Both the position numbers and the translations under genes were made by a program. From Sparassis latifolia (Eukaryota > Basidiomycota > Agaricomycetes > Polyporales > Sparassidaceae), in assembly GCA_018466975.1 (NCBI GenBank), contig CM031559.1:2728001-2792000 (forward strand): DNA of 64,000 bases. Direction: 5' to 3'. This document shows positions 40,763-52,269 of this stretch, in pieces. Positions within the stretch are counted from its first letter, which is position 1; each line of letters begins with the position of its first letter. The notes beneath the pieces were generated by a model that was not told where the DNA came from, searched no databases, and saw nothing but the letters and a program-made list of their open reading frames with translations.

Positions 40763-43094
40763 GGTGAAAGAGTGAAAGTGGAGAAAAAAGAGGGACGTTG
40801 CGCAGTCTCCTGCTGCGTTTGAGCAAATTTAAAGGTTTGCTTTGAGGCATAACAGTGACCGCCTACAACGTGGAAAGAGCCTCGGTACCAGGGTATAGAA
40901 CAATGCCGTCTCCAGGCATGCGGCAGGAGCCAATCCTAGATTTTGGATTTTGGATTTTGGATCTGGAGATCTAATCTGTGCTTGGCCTTCGTGATCGTCT
41001 ATCTGTGGTAACGGCCGGCTGCTCCAGACCGGCGCCTACGCAGTACAGGAGTCCTCAGTTGGAACTATACACTTCTATCAATGCTGAGGCCTGAAGACTC
41101 GTCAAGAGCGGCCGAAGGAGAGAATAGGATTCTCGAGCGCCGCCCGCCAAGGCTTGTCCTCTTGCGCGACTTCGCAAGCATATCTGACGCAGTATTCCTC
41201 GAAAACAATTGGAATTCCTCTATCTGTTTACTACTGCACCGTGTGCAGAAGACCTGAAAGAAGAGCTCAAACAGCTGCATGGTGCAGGGTGCGATGCTTA
41301 CCGCAAGAAACGACGGCAGTGCGACCAGTGAATTCTACAGATACCGAGCTGGGGCAACACAATCCCGAAAGTTTATCCTCGCATTCGACGTACTGTGGCA
41401 CCCAAAAGTGCGGATGCCGTGGGGTATGGCATCAATGGCGCACGATCATTTAACACTTTACAACCGGGAGGTGCTTCCAAGTCGTGAACTCAGTCTGCGT
41501 TTGCGGCGTTTGGTGCTATGCATCTGCCGTTTTCGACAAGGTGGCTGCGTGGAATATTCGAAGTGTTGGAACGACTCACCGCGATGACCATCCAGCAGGA
41601 TAAACACAATCTGACAAGTTGTTACTCGCCAGCATTTTTGCTGTCCAAGAATGAGGACAAGGAGAAACTAATCAGGTTACCCGGCGAAACTCTGACAAGA
41701 ACGAATCGTGAAGTTGCGTCTCGGGCTACATAAATTTTCGCCAGGCTGGGTTCCAACGGAGCGGGACATTAGACGCTTATTCACGAGCTACACGGATGGT
41801 CCTCCACACTTTCGAGAAGCACCTCTAGTGATGCGAATCAAAACGGGAGGAATAGAGAGTGCCGGACGACGCTGGTGAGAAACAATATCCTGACATGGCT
41901 CGCCTAGACGCCCAAACCATTCGAGACTCACCTCACACGATATGGAATGGACGGGTAAAGTGCAGGCCAACATTTCCGCCGGTCATTCCGTCCAGCTGAG
42001 GTAATACTTTCAGGGATGGATCCTTCCTGGTTCTAAATTGACTTACTGGATGAGAAGACGAGGAACAGAATGGGCTCGCAAACCGCATGCACCGAAACGT
42101 GTATAGGGCTCGTCCAACCTCCGAGTGCAGGTCGGGAAGAGGACAGCAGAGAGTTCGCGACAACACCCCTCCGTCCAGTGATCACATGTGCGATATCCAG
42201 CCCAGGAGCCTATGCGTGCTGCATCCCAGCGTCACCGGAAGGCGCTGGAATACCAAGTAGTATCATGTACAGCCGCCCAAGCTGGCAAGCTCCCAAGTGT
42301 GTCGAGCATTCCCAACAGAATGAACCGTTATATGTGTGTGTGTACGTCGTTGGAGTGCAGAATCTTAGAATGGCCTTCCCTCACAGAAATGATACCTGAA
42401 ATGCGTGGTGAGGTCTGAAAACCTGATAGCTGGGAGCGACGGCCTGCACCCGCGTGTCCATTCCTGCTATATCGCAACTGAGCATCAAGAGATCCTTATC
42501 TCTGCGCATGCCTGTGACGCTTACGCTCCGTAGTCGTTAACTACAACGATATCAACGATGATGAAGCTTGATTGACCTTGCGCGACCAGACAATGTTCGA
42601 GTGCTGGCATAAATTTCGTAAAGGATGAAAAACAAAGTTTGTTTTTCGACCTGCGGTACGGGAACTGCAGAATCTACCTGCAGGTGTGTCAGTACTTTCC
42701 CAAACTTCTCGACGGCGAACAAACCTTGTCTGAGCGAACTGTAAGTCTAAGTACTACAATAACCGAATGAACTCGCGGCAGGGGATGAAAGGCACACGGG
42801 TTGAGGCAATTGAGGGAACAACATCGGTGTTGCCCGGTTGCAACCGTGTCCCTGGAAGTTTGTTCGAACCTCCAACCCCAAATGTATGCGCCCACAATAA
42901 AAAGGGTGGACATGTCCGAGATCTACGTCCCCCTCCTCTCCTTGACATCGTCCGTCTTTCAAGTTTGCCTTTGTGTCTGTGGATCGCTGCCGACGTACGT
43001 ACCGGCACGACATTCTTTCTTTGAAGAGCTCATCTTTCTTTTCCAAAAGTTCTGATTCCTGTCGCTCTCTCCGTGATTCAAAGCATAGACTACG
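40763..43094. other. Intergenic region upstream of FRE3 and the GH128 gene
   Basis: About 2.3 kb without a supported gene. A heptamer TTTTGGA occurs three times in tandem at 40941-40961. The frames at 41279-41587 and 42070-42399 have no recognised motif. A TATA-like AATAAAA near 42896 lies about 200 bp before the GH128 start. Confidence 0.45.
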
Positions 43095-44227
43095 ATGAAG
43101 TTCATTGCTGCGCTCATTTCTGCCTGTTTCATTCTCGCCGCTGAAGCGCAACACGACCAGAGGATGGTGAAGAGACATGGTCGTCGCGGTCCGTCGGCTA
43201 CCTACGGCCCCCCGACTGCAACGTGAGTGTACAGAATAATTGATTTCACTGCCGGAATTTCACTCTTTCACTCCTTCAAGCTTGAGCAGCACACCCACTC
43301 TCGTTGCCACCCCTACATCTACCCCTACCTCTGGCAATAAGACCGGTGACTCGTTATCCGTCGCGAACGGTGTCAAGCGTGGCTTGTCTTTTAACGACGC
43401 GTCCCTCACTGATGGCTTTAACTCCGGGTATGTTGTTAAATTTTCCCTTCCGCGAATGATCTGCTGATGAGTGTGGACCTCAGTGAAGTTTCTTGGGTGT
43501 ACAACTGGGCATCGAGCTACTCTGGGACGATCCCTGAGAACGTCATGTACTTCCCCATGCTCTGGGGTGGTGCCGACTCTTACACCTCGGTCTGGTTTGA
43601 CAACGCCAATGCTGCCATTGCTAATGGTGCCGAGATCCTCTTGGGGTATGCTCCGCATCATATGCACTGTCGTTCATAGCTGACCCAGTACGCACATGTA
43701 GCATGAACGAGCCTGACCTGAGCTCCCAGTCCAACATCTCGCCGCAGGACGCCGCGACACTCTGGAAGACGTATATGGAGCCGTACGCGGGCAAGGCGAC
43801 GCTCATCTCCCCCGCGGTCACGAACGGCGGTGCGCCTATGGGACTCGCGTGGCTGCAGCAATTCTTTGACGCCTGCACCGACTGCACCGTTGACGCGTGC
43901 GCAATCCACATCTACGATTCTGCCACGAACGTCGCGTACTACCAGTCCTATATCTCCGGCGCGGTCACCACGTGCGGAAAGCCCGTATTCGTGACTGAGG
44001 TGTGTTTCCTTCATTCAAACTTCGTGCATCGCTCATGGTTGTATGCTTTGCAGTTCGGTGCGACCGGGTCCGAGGAGCAGCAACAGCAGTTCCTCGCCGA
44101 GATGGTCCCCTGGCTCGACAGCCAGCCGGGCATCCAGGGTTATGCGTGGTTCATGGACACTGTTGGCAACCTCGTCAACTCGGACGGCAGCTTGACCAGC
44201 CTCGGCAGCACCTACATCGCCAACTGA
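43095..44227 (+). CDS. Secreted GH128-type endo-beta-1,3-glucanase (Asl1-like)
   Basis: The start at 43095 encodes a signal peptide (MKFIAALISACFILAAEA) followed by a Kex2-like dibasic site (VKRHGRR), then a Ser/Thr/Pro linker (TPTLVATPTSTPTSG). The catalytic domain starts KRGLSFNDA and continues SWVYNWASSYSG and YFPMLWGG. Splicing then joins LLG to MNEPDLSS, which carries the predicted acid/base Glu in the NEP motif. The predicted nucleophile is the Glu of KPVFVTEFGATG, and the end is GYAWFMDTVGNL. About four introns, all in frame; stop at 44225-44227. It likely acts on cell-wall beta-1,3-glucan during wall remodelling or saprotrophy. The gene looks complete. Confidence 0.88.
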
Positions 44228-44940
44228 GCGCGCTGTCTATCGTTCCGACAGCGCTTTACGAAATCTCTCACTCATCTGGGCCCCGGGTGGGCCGTTCCTC
44301 CCGCTTTCTCATCCAAGTTGTCGAGTTCCTCGTTTCATTCTCTCTGGTCACATATGGTTATGGGCCCGGGGCCCCTATACTTATTATCAGTATCGCAGCG
44401 CCCTATGGCGCAGGTGGTTCGTCAGTCGGGCAAGGTGCCCTAGATGGGTTCCGTTTTCTCGCTAGAGTGGCACATTCACGCTGTATTACTGGTTTCGCGC
44501 CCTCGGCGGGCCATCATCACGTCCTAAACTCAATACTCGCATCTGTATCAATGATATGCATGATATTTCCGGCACGATGTACTGCATGACTGAGCTCGGC
44601 GTCGCCATGGCCGCGTTCCGAAGCCTGGAATAGTACTGCAAAAATGTAAAGGGTGCCCGCTGCACAGCCATATGCGACACAAACCTACCGGAAAGAATCC
44701 ATTATACGCATCATACGCCACAAGAGCGGAAGAAGCACACTGTGAGAGATGTCTACTCCTCCATTCCTGTCACTAGTATTTGCAAATCGTCGTAAGTCGT
44801 AGGGTAGCCAATCAAGCGGACACGAAATCAGCGCTGCGAGAACAACGGCGACGGTATCGGTATCAGACCGTCGGAAAAGATATTGAATATTGATACATGG
44901 AGCTTCCAGACTAGTGACCGCCAGACAACCAACAGCTGCG

Positions 44941-45719
44941 CTACTGGCTCAGAATAGTGCGCACGAAGGATTCGTAGTTAACGTTCCCATCGCTGGCAAG
45001 TCATACCGTGAATCAACTATGGATATATCACGCGAGAATGAGCGACGACTTACGCGCCTATTGGGACACCCTTGAGCAGCTCGTCCACCTCCTCGTCCGT
45101 CATCTTCTCGCCCAGTTGCGTGAGTACGTACCGCAGCTCCCCCGCACCGATGTACCCATTGCCCTCTTTGTCGAACACGTGGAAACCACGGACAAACTCG
45201 TCTAACGCGCACATCACGCTGTATGAGCGAAAGCAAGGACAAAACGCGCTGTCACGCACCAGGTGTGCCTGCGGGCTTGAACCCGTCTGGCCGGTTCAGA
45301 ATCGTCAAGAACGCCTTGTAGTCCACTGAGTACATCCACCATGCACATACAGCACCACAGAGAAGTGTTTAATCACGCAAGACGGACATCGACACTGGCG
45401 GTCAGCATGCAGCCCGCGCGGCTCCAATGAAAGGACACACCATCCCGAGGCGCGCTTGCAATGATCTCTGCGACCTCCGCCTGCGTGGGGTTCTGCCCTA
45501 AGGCACGCAGCAGGTCGCCGAGTACCTCCCGCTGCACTGCACCTGTACCCTTCTTGTCGAAGAGCGCGAACGCTTCTTTGTACTCTATATTCAGATTACG
45601 CCCAGGTCAGCGTCGTCCGCCTGCGTGCCGCGGATACAACATTTCAATACCAGCGTTATCACTCTGGTACGAGTCAGTAAAACTTAAAGTGCTGTGAACG
45701 AAAGAATGAAGCTTACCAT
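44941..45719 (-). CDS. MLC1: Myosin essential light chain / Cdc4-Mlc1-like EF-hand protein
   Basis: A calmodulin-superfamily light chain that binds myosin IQ motifs, needed for the cytokinetic ring and class V myosin. Exons in order: [100 protein letters not shown] and the last exon [16 protein letters not shown]. The [16 protein letters not shown] block and the final NYESF are diagnostic of Cdc4/Mlc1 rather than calmodulin. The loops lack several Ca-ligating residues ([16 protein letters not shown]), as in light chains that do not bind calcium. The stop is at 44941-44943. The first exon is tiny: an ATG at 45717-45719 is followed immediately by GTAAGC, but the phase to the next exon is not resolved, so the start may lie further upstream. 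Confidence 0.85.
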
Positions 45720-45837
45720 GGCGTGGTCGTAGCGTGTTCTGGAGGAGATTCGGGATGTTGTTCACGGTGGAAGACGGCAGTAGTTGAGTGATGATGTCCG
45801 GATTAGGACAATTAAGCCCTATATTATGGTTTGGCAC

Positions 45838-47440
45838 ATCGAGATAAGATTAGATCGTACGTCTCCAGCCTGATGTGACTCCGAGTCTGGACAAACTTGA
45901 ACCCACCCTCATCATCACTGCGATACCCTCTCCACAGACCACGCTATGTCAATCTTTACAATTAACCGATTGCACTATGTTTTACGCTGCATGCTGGAAC
46001 CAGAACACAGTCTTTCAAGCGCTGCCACCTCAGTATTCAAACTTCAGACTACTGCTCTTCAGCAAGTCAGCTGAGAGTTTCCGTGAAGCGAAGGGGTGAA
46101 GTAAAAATTATCACTGCCAGGATAACAGATTGTTGGCTGCGCAGTGGTGGTGGTGACATAGCTCGCACCACAGAACAAGAATGCACCTTGCTCAGGATTT
46201 GGGACTGTCATCTTGACGGTGTAAACTGCACTGGGGAGGCATGAAAAAAGCTCCTCCTTTGCCGTCACACCTTCCAACTATTGTGCGACTGGACCCACTC
46301 CACGTTTCGCAGCCGTACGCCCCACATATCTCACCCACTAGCAATTCCTTGACGTGCAGCTTCTTTCCTTACATCGCGCCACAGGCACCACTGGCATCCG
46401 TGGTCTCCCTGCCAATGTCGGAGCTCTCTGAAGATGTCTTACACAGCGGAACGCCACTCTTGAATAATTCCGGCAACTTAGAGAACGCGTGTCTTAAATT
46501 GTCTCGCATGCAGAGTTCCGTGCAAAAGCTGCAATCCCGTCCCTCTTCGAAACCCTGCCGCTCGAAGCAGACGGGGTCTACAACAGTAAGTCGCAATTCT
46601 GACAGTACTAGGCACGTGCACCCTCCAGAACCTCATCGTCGTACGCGAAAGTCATCCCCAAGAACATCGCACGTCCTGGCGCTGCTAATCAACATGCGAA
46701 GCTTGATGCTGCATAGTGGCTGGACCTGACGCGGAGACTCGAACCGTTCCTCCGGGCGAACACCCGTCGTAGACGTCACCTTGGGCCCGTACGACGGGCG
46801 GAGAGCAGACTGGATTGGGGCCCTCGGCCGTTTTTTTGTCATGTCTTTGCCATTTGCAAGGGTTCGAGCTCCAGCTGGACCGCAAACCCGCCCGCACGCA
46901 GACGCGCTTCCCTTGGTGCTCCCATATTGTACAACCGCCTCTTTTTCTCTTGCACTCCCCTCTGGTGCGCGAGCCAACGTGGGAAGCCACCGGATCCTTG
47001 AGCACGCGAATTCCGTCGGATACAGACATCAAAGCGGGCCTGCGCAGCTTGATGAATAAGGACGCCGGTGGAGAGATCGCGCGGGCCGTGCGTTCTGGTT
47101 TCCCCGGATGTGACGACGCCGTTGATCGTGTTCATATTTCCTCCGCCATCCAGATATCATATTAATCAGGATCGTTGACGTCAGTTGTTTAGATCTTTAG
47201 ACTTTGCGCCGTGTGTCGGATCGTTCGGTCCCCCCACAAATTGGAATATACCACTTTTATCGCAAAGCCAGCCCTCGGCTTTACATTTGGGTCCGACGAA
47301 ATGGAAGCACATGCCGGAGTGTGTGTGCATATATTCTCTGCTCCGAGTCTGTGGCAACTCCGCCTCTGTTACTCTCAGTGGGCGCTCCGTGAATTTAATA
47401 CTGACTCGCCAAATCCGGGCGTGTACAAACAAGAGAGCTT
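45838..47440. other. Gene-poor stretch
   Basis: Several overlapping frames on both strands, none with a family motif. A possible GT-AG intron lies at about 46586-46628 inside the plus-strand frame 46241-46729, but phase choices give unrelated peptides and I could not build a convincing gene. A GGTTCGAGTC box on the minus strand near 46741 resembles a tRNA T-loop without matching stems. Confidence 0.4.
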
Positions 47441-48100
47441 GGTTCCGCACTGATTCCACACCAGCATGGTTGCAAAGCCGAGGAGGCGTCGCTCGCAAGC
47501 TTGAAGTCATTCTCCTCAAAAAACACAGCGCCCTAATAATTTCTCTGCGGCATGATCTATTGGGGAGAGAGTCCAGACGAGCAAGTACTCGAGAGCCACT
47601 AAGGATGGCAGCACGGTTACCCAACGACTCGGGATGACATTACTAGTCCCTCGAGGTTATTTACGGAGAATATCATTACATGTCGCGTCGGCCCAGCGCC
47701 GCTGCATAGGCGTACGGTGTCTTCCAGCTTAAAGCCATTCTCCTCAAAAAAGGCGAGAACCCATACTGCCATATGATTTCTCCAGGATCCAGTCAGGGAG
47801 GCAGTTCAGGAAAACAAGTGCTCGCGAGCCGCTATTCAGAAGGGTAACACGGATACTCACCGACTCGGAGCGACGTTACACTGACCACAGGCGGATTTGA
47901 ATAGACCGCGGTCCCGCGCGCTGATCCCTCACAGACACAGACGTTACTCGGGCGGATTCGAAGCAACCCTGGGCCCGCGCGCTGATCCACCGAGAAGATC
48001 ACGACGACGGCAAAGCGCCGCCGCACAGGTATACAGCGTGTCTTCCAGCCTGCTGGAACGCCCGCGGTGAGCGCTGCGTTCCAAGTATCTCGCTGCAAAA
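47440..48100. repeat. Decayed tandem repeats with about 230-bp spacing
   Basis: CATTCTCCTCAAAAAA occurs at 47508 and 47736 (228 bp apart). The block at 47581-47645 (AGTACTCGAGAGCCACT...) recurs with changes at 47817-47880 (236 bp apart). A GCGCCGC(T/C)GCA block followed by GTGTCTTCCAGC occurs near 47695 and again near 48012. A shorter unit (GGCGGATT..GAA to GCGCGCTGATCC) is repeated at 47891 and 47951. No coding capacity. Confidence 0.6.
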
Positions 48101-48146
48101 AATATATATTGATCCGATAACGCAGACGCTCACCCGAAGTTACAAT

Positions 48147-48575
48147 AACGAACCCTCTTCAGCCCAGCGCTTCGCCCGGGTCACCAATCCCATCTACCAA
48201 ACACCGCGCCGGAACAAAAAAATCAAGACACGCAGTGGAGCTCGGGAAACATCGCAGGAGACACCGCGGATTTTTACAACCAGTACCGCGCTCACCGCAC
48301 TCGTCGCGCGGACTCGGGGTAACGCGTTGCAGACAAACCGCGGTTCGCACCTCTGACGTGATCTGATCAACCCGACGCTAGCTCCAACTGGTTAACGAAT
48401 CCTCTTGAATTTAGCTCAGCGCTCCGCCCGAGCCATCAATCCCCTCTTCCGACCCGCGCACCGGAACAAAAACAGACCACGCATCCCCGGGGAGCGCAAA
48501 CTCGAAACACCCGGGAGCCGCACCGCAGAATAGCCTGCGCACAAAACACGGTTCTCCTTCCTGCGTTGGGGCCAG
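48147..48575. repeat. Two degenerate units of about 247 bp in tandem
   Basis: The unit beginning AACGAACCCTCTTC at 48147 is repeated as AACGAATCCTCTTG at 48394. Both then carry CAGCGCT..GCCCG, a CAATCCC block, CCGGAACAAAAA and an ACACGC/CCACGCA block, in the same order. Confidence 0.65.
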
Positions 48576-48579
48576 CATC

Positions 48580-49357
48580 ACCCCCGGCTTCGCAACTCGG
48601 GAACAAGAACGGGCACTCGCTTTTCCGCTTGGAGAAACACCCAAAGAGAGGTGGGTTTCTCGAGCAGGGTAGGCGCGCGGGAAGGAAGCGTGCGGGGAAT
48701 AGTGGAGGGCCGGAAGGAGGGGCATAGTCTCTGTACCTGCACAGAAGCTTGTACTCCATCTTGATAGACGACGGCATAACTAGACATACCTTTCGACGGG
48801 AAGCGCATACGTCGATGGATACCCAGGATTGTATTCGCGCGATCGGACGATCGGTTCGGGCATGCCACTAAACATTCGACCTTAGCACAAGGGGAAACTG
48901 TAGGTTAGCATTTAGATGAACTCATACAGCAGATATGCTGTAACTGTTATTCATTTATTGACACAGTTCGGTATCCTGGCATCGATAGCATGAAAAGAGT
49001 ACATACGAAGAATCGTCAGACACGATATACACGTCTTCGTGGTGGTGGTGATGATGCGCGGAGCGCCGACACGGCCGGAGCGCGCTCGGGAATCGCGCTC
49101 TGGGTCTACCGCGGCAGTTCGCACGTCGTACGATCGTTCCATATGGCGCGTTCGCGCCGAGTCGCCGCCGTCCTCGAAGAGTGGACTGCGGAAGGCGCAC
49201 AGTGGACCTGCGCGAAACGGGGTGATGAACGCAAACGGAAGGGGTCTCCTGTAACGAACGGGAGGACGCCGGCTGGAAGGCTCGGCGGGCTGTATCGTGG
49301 TGCGCAGGAGGCATCAATGCGCTCGGCGGGATCGATACACTTATTATTCAGGCGTGC
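48580..49357. other. Gene-poor stretch between repeat blocks
   Basis: Frames on both strands (for example 48990-49400 plus and 48955-49317 minus) overlap and look like GC-rich chance frames; a GTGGTGGTGGTGATGATG microsatellite sits at about 49038. No gene is supported. Confidence 0.4.
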
Positions 49358-49770
49358 AGGCGAAACGACAAACGGTGACATTGGGAGACCGGATCTTTAA
49401 GCCGTTCACTCAGCGATGTAAATCCGGGCGGGTTTCGAGGGAAGGCGACGAGGCGCATCCTGATGGTCGGTGAATAGCGGGACCTGTGTAGTGTTCGTTC
49501 AGAGAGAGATCTAGCCTGTTATACGCGTTGCATCTGGATGAACACACGAAGGTTTGTGGAGGGCAGGAGTAGATCAATGGTCGTATGCAGAGAGCGAGCG
49601 CGCCGTCAGGCGAAACGACGAACGGCGATGGTTTGAGACTGGCAGGACTTTAAGATATTCATTCAGCGACACAAATCCGGGAGGGCTTCAAGTGAAGGTG
49701 ACGACCTGAACGCGATAAGCATAATCAGCATTTAGCATCCGAAGGCGGGACCTCTGCAGTATCGTGTTCT
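49358..49770. repeat. Two degenerate units with 250-bp spacing
   Basis: AGGCGAAACGAC at 49358 and 49608 opens two related stretches. Shared blocks follow in order: AACGG.GA, GACTGG/GACCGG, TTTAAG, TTCA.TCAGCGA, AAATCCGGG, GGGTTTC/GGCTTCAAG and GCGGGACCT. Divergence is high, so the duplication is old. Confidence 0.65.
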
Positions 49771-50890
49771 CTATCCATTCAAAAAACGAGGATACGTGAA
49801 ATATGCAGAGTGTTCTCCTGCTCGACTTCGCCTAGAAGAGAGCCTCCGGACAAGTCGGAACACGTGAGACGACGCATTCCGGTCCGTACAGACTACTGTA
49901 CGTCCAAACCGACGATACAGAAGAGTTCGCTCGTCTGAGTCGATCGCGTACCTTGGCGCACCTCGACTCAACTGGAGCCAATGACTGCCGCCCACGCCAT
50001 ATCCATATCCTGGCACGCGCGACGAATAGTGCAATCTGCAGCAGTCTAGCTGTTTCGGTGCCATCGCCAACGCTGTCCACGACGAGCGCCAAAGAGACTA
50101 GTCTGGCACACGATCTCCGTCGCAAGGCCAACGCGGGCGCTGTGAGCGGGGTGTCGACGACCGCGATCGCAGCGCGCATTGGGTATATGCGTTGTTTGAT
50201 GTTTCAAAAATAGGACCCACGCCCAGATCAGATCTATGAGGCACGTGTTACTTCCGGAGACTATTTCTGCGACATCAGCATCTGGCTCGAAATACATCTC
50301 ACGTTATAATAACGCTGTGCAATCCGCGGACGGTCCGAGGAGTCACAGCTGTGCTTCTTGGATGTAATCAGCGGGCGGCGATAGGTGGGCGGGCTTCGCA
50401 GGTATGACGACAGGGATGAGGCAGCACGCCCACAGTGCGTCCGCAACATGCGCGGAGAAGCCGAGCGAGGCCCAGAGGAGGACGTGGTGGGAAGGGAAGG
50501 GATGGAGGATTTGATAGGGTTGGTGGTGGATGCGCAGTGCTGCGGAGCGGGTCGGCAGACGGGGCTAGCGCAGGGCAGCGAGCTCTGGCACAGGCCTTGG
50601 CGGACGAGGAGCCGACTGGGATGGTGCGCAGCAGCCAGAGGGGCAGACGAGCTCGCTCGGCCAGCACACACCTCGACGGACTTCTCCTGTTCCGAGGCAG
50701 TCTGTGGTGGTTCTTCTTCCCCTGCAGCGGTTGCCTCGAGCCGGAGAAAGAATGAGAATATCGCAGGGGGAGAGGAAAGAGCAGAGTCACGTGCGGGCGT
50801 CCGTGCGTATATATAGGCGCCGGGGGGGGCCAATGGGGGCCAGGGTCGATCTGGGTGGGATCACCCGCTGGCAGAAGGGCCCATCTTTAA
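49771..50890. other. Region upstream of the SPT small-subunit gene
   Basis: Overlapping GC-rich frames on both strands (50261-50833 minus, 50385-50816 plus) have no motif. A TATATATA box lies at about 50806-50813 and is a plausible promoter element for the gene downstream. Confidence 0.4.
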
Positions 50891-51091
50891 ATGTACCCAG
50901 CACCTGCGTCCGCAGTCTCCCACCGTCGCCGTTCTTTTCATCTCTTTCTCCCTCTTCTCGCTATTCTCTCTCGCCTGTGGTCCGGCCCACCCTCCGTCCG
51001 CGCTTATTTAACGCCCGCCAGCACGCCGCGCGACCACCCTGCCCGCACCCTGAAGAATACCCTCCTCCCCTTGATACCCGCCGTATTCTCC

Positions 51092-51511
51092 ATGCCCCTC
51101 AACTCCCTCGAGGTCATGACTGCCACCCCCTCAAACTGGGCCGCCGTCTTCGGCCCCACCCTCTACTACCGCCCACCGCCCAACCCGCTCGCCAGGTTCC
51201 TCTGGCGCAAGCGCATCATGTTCGAGACCACGATGGGCCTCTCCGGCATCGAGCCCTGGGAGCGCGTCCTCGTCTGTATGTCCCTGCGCCCCCACCCGTC
51301 TCCTGCGGTGCTGACTCGCGCTGCAGCCCTCGTCGTCTGCGTCGTCTCCCTCCTGCTCTTCCAGAGCTTCAGGGCATATATCCCCCAGATACTCGCGATC
51401 ATACAGCGCCGCAGCGCATTCTACTTTTTCGGATACGAGCCCGACAAGGGCGCCGCCGTCGACCGCATCGTCGCAGGCTGGGTCGCCGGCAACGCCTCGG
51501 GCGACCTCTAG
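51092..51511 (+). CDS. Probable serine palmitoyltransferase small subunit (ssSPT/Tsc3-like)
   Basis: A short ER membrane protein that would activate the LCB1/LCB2 heterodimer in the first step of sphingolipid synthesis. The evidence is a 20-residue region, ETTMGLSGIEPWERVLVSLV, followed by a hydrophobic span and FRAYIPQILAII. The EPWE motif just before a single membrane helix is the hallmark of ssSPTa/b. A 51-nt in-phase intron at 51276-51326 (GTATGT...GCTGCAG) joins VLV to SLVVCVVSLLLF. The chosen start at 51092 (MPLNSLEVM) gives about 122 residues. An upstream in-frame Met at 50891 would add 67 mostly Pro/Ser/Arg residues, probably 5' leader. The C-terminal extension (FFGYEPDKGAAVDRI) is longer than animal ssSPT. 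The call rests on one motif plus topology. Confidence 0.6.
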   Translation: MPLNSLEVMTATPSNWAAVFGPTLYYRPPPNPLARFLWRKRIMFETTMGLSGIEPWERVLVCMSLRPHPSPAVLTRAAALVVCVVSLLLFQSFRAYIPQILAIIQRRSAFYFFGYEPDKGAAVDRIVAGWVAGNASGDL

Positions 51512-52269
51512 GATCCAGTCCAGGCCGGAGCGGGGCGCCCCGGCTTGGACTTGCCGGCGCGGGAGCGGGAGCGGGAAGGGGTACAGGGACAGCGGGTGCG
51601 GGCGCGGGGGCGAGGTTGCTGGGCGCCTTCTTGGATACGTTGTGCGCCTGTGAGTCCTCGATCGTGTGGGAGTGCGCGTGTGTTGTACCTGTACGTGACG
51701 ACATAATCTTATCCTCTGGGGTCTTTGAGCGTACAGATTCGCGCTGCAATGGCGCGCGCGTGAAGGCTTCGTCGCGAGGATGCGAGTGAAAAGTGGGGGG
51801 CGCGCGACACTCATTGTTCTCAATATTGATAGGCGACACCGCGCGAGTATCGCGAGTATCAAGCTTGCTGATCAGGTGGGCGATCCTGTGGGAGAGGAGA
51901 TGGCTTGAAGCCATCATTGCGTTAACCAGGCTGCAGCAGCTTCTATCGGGGTGGATACCTCGGGCCTACGAGATCTGGACAACATGAAGAAGTGCGGCAG
52001 CAGAGTGGCTTGCCGGTGGATGCCGCCGGCGATATGAGCTTACACCAATCGGCCAAAAAGCGTGCTACACAAAATTATCAGCGTCGAAAAACTCCTGCGT
52101 TCAAATTCGAGTTCGTTTGCAAAGTGGATTTCTTTCGAGTGCCGGATCTATCCCCACAGCAGAATTCGTCTGACCCACACTCATATCAAGTTTCGCCACA
52201 GTTGTTCTTCTTGACGGAAGCGATAGCAGCCCGGGTTGCGGCGCACGGTGTGAGTCGCAAGAGGACTTT
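51512..52269. other. Region downstream of the SPT small-subunit gene
   Basis: The minus-strand frame 51399-51917 is Pro/Ala-rich and antisense to the gene's end; I do not accept it as coding. No other feature was recognised. Confidence 0.4.

Noticed and set aside
46241..46729. Plus-strand frame with a possible 43-nt intron
   Set aside because: The intron borders look good, but the phase leads to different peptides on either side and no family could be recognised.
46735..46760. tRNA T-arm-like GGTTCGAGTC on the minus strand
   Set aside because: Flanking bases do not form the T-stem and no A box lies at a suitable distance.
46839..47135. Minus-strand frame containing SGETRTHGPRDLS
   Set aside because: Looks like a chance frame through repeat-derived sequence; overlaps two equally long plus-strand frames.
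50261..50833. 190-codon minus-strand frame
   Set aside because: Ser/Pro/Ala-rich, overlaps other long frames in a GC-rich stretch on both strands, no motif, no splice logic.
51399..51917. 172-codon minus-strand frame with Pro-Ala repeats
   Set aside because: Antisense to the end of the SPT small-subunit gene and explained by a low-complexity GGGCGCGGG-type run.
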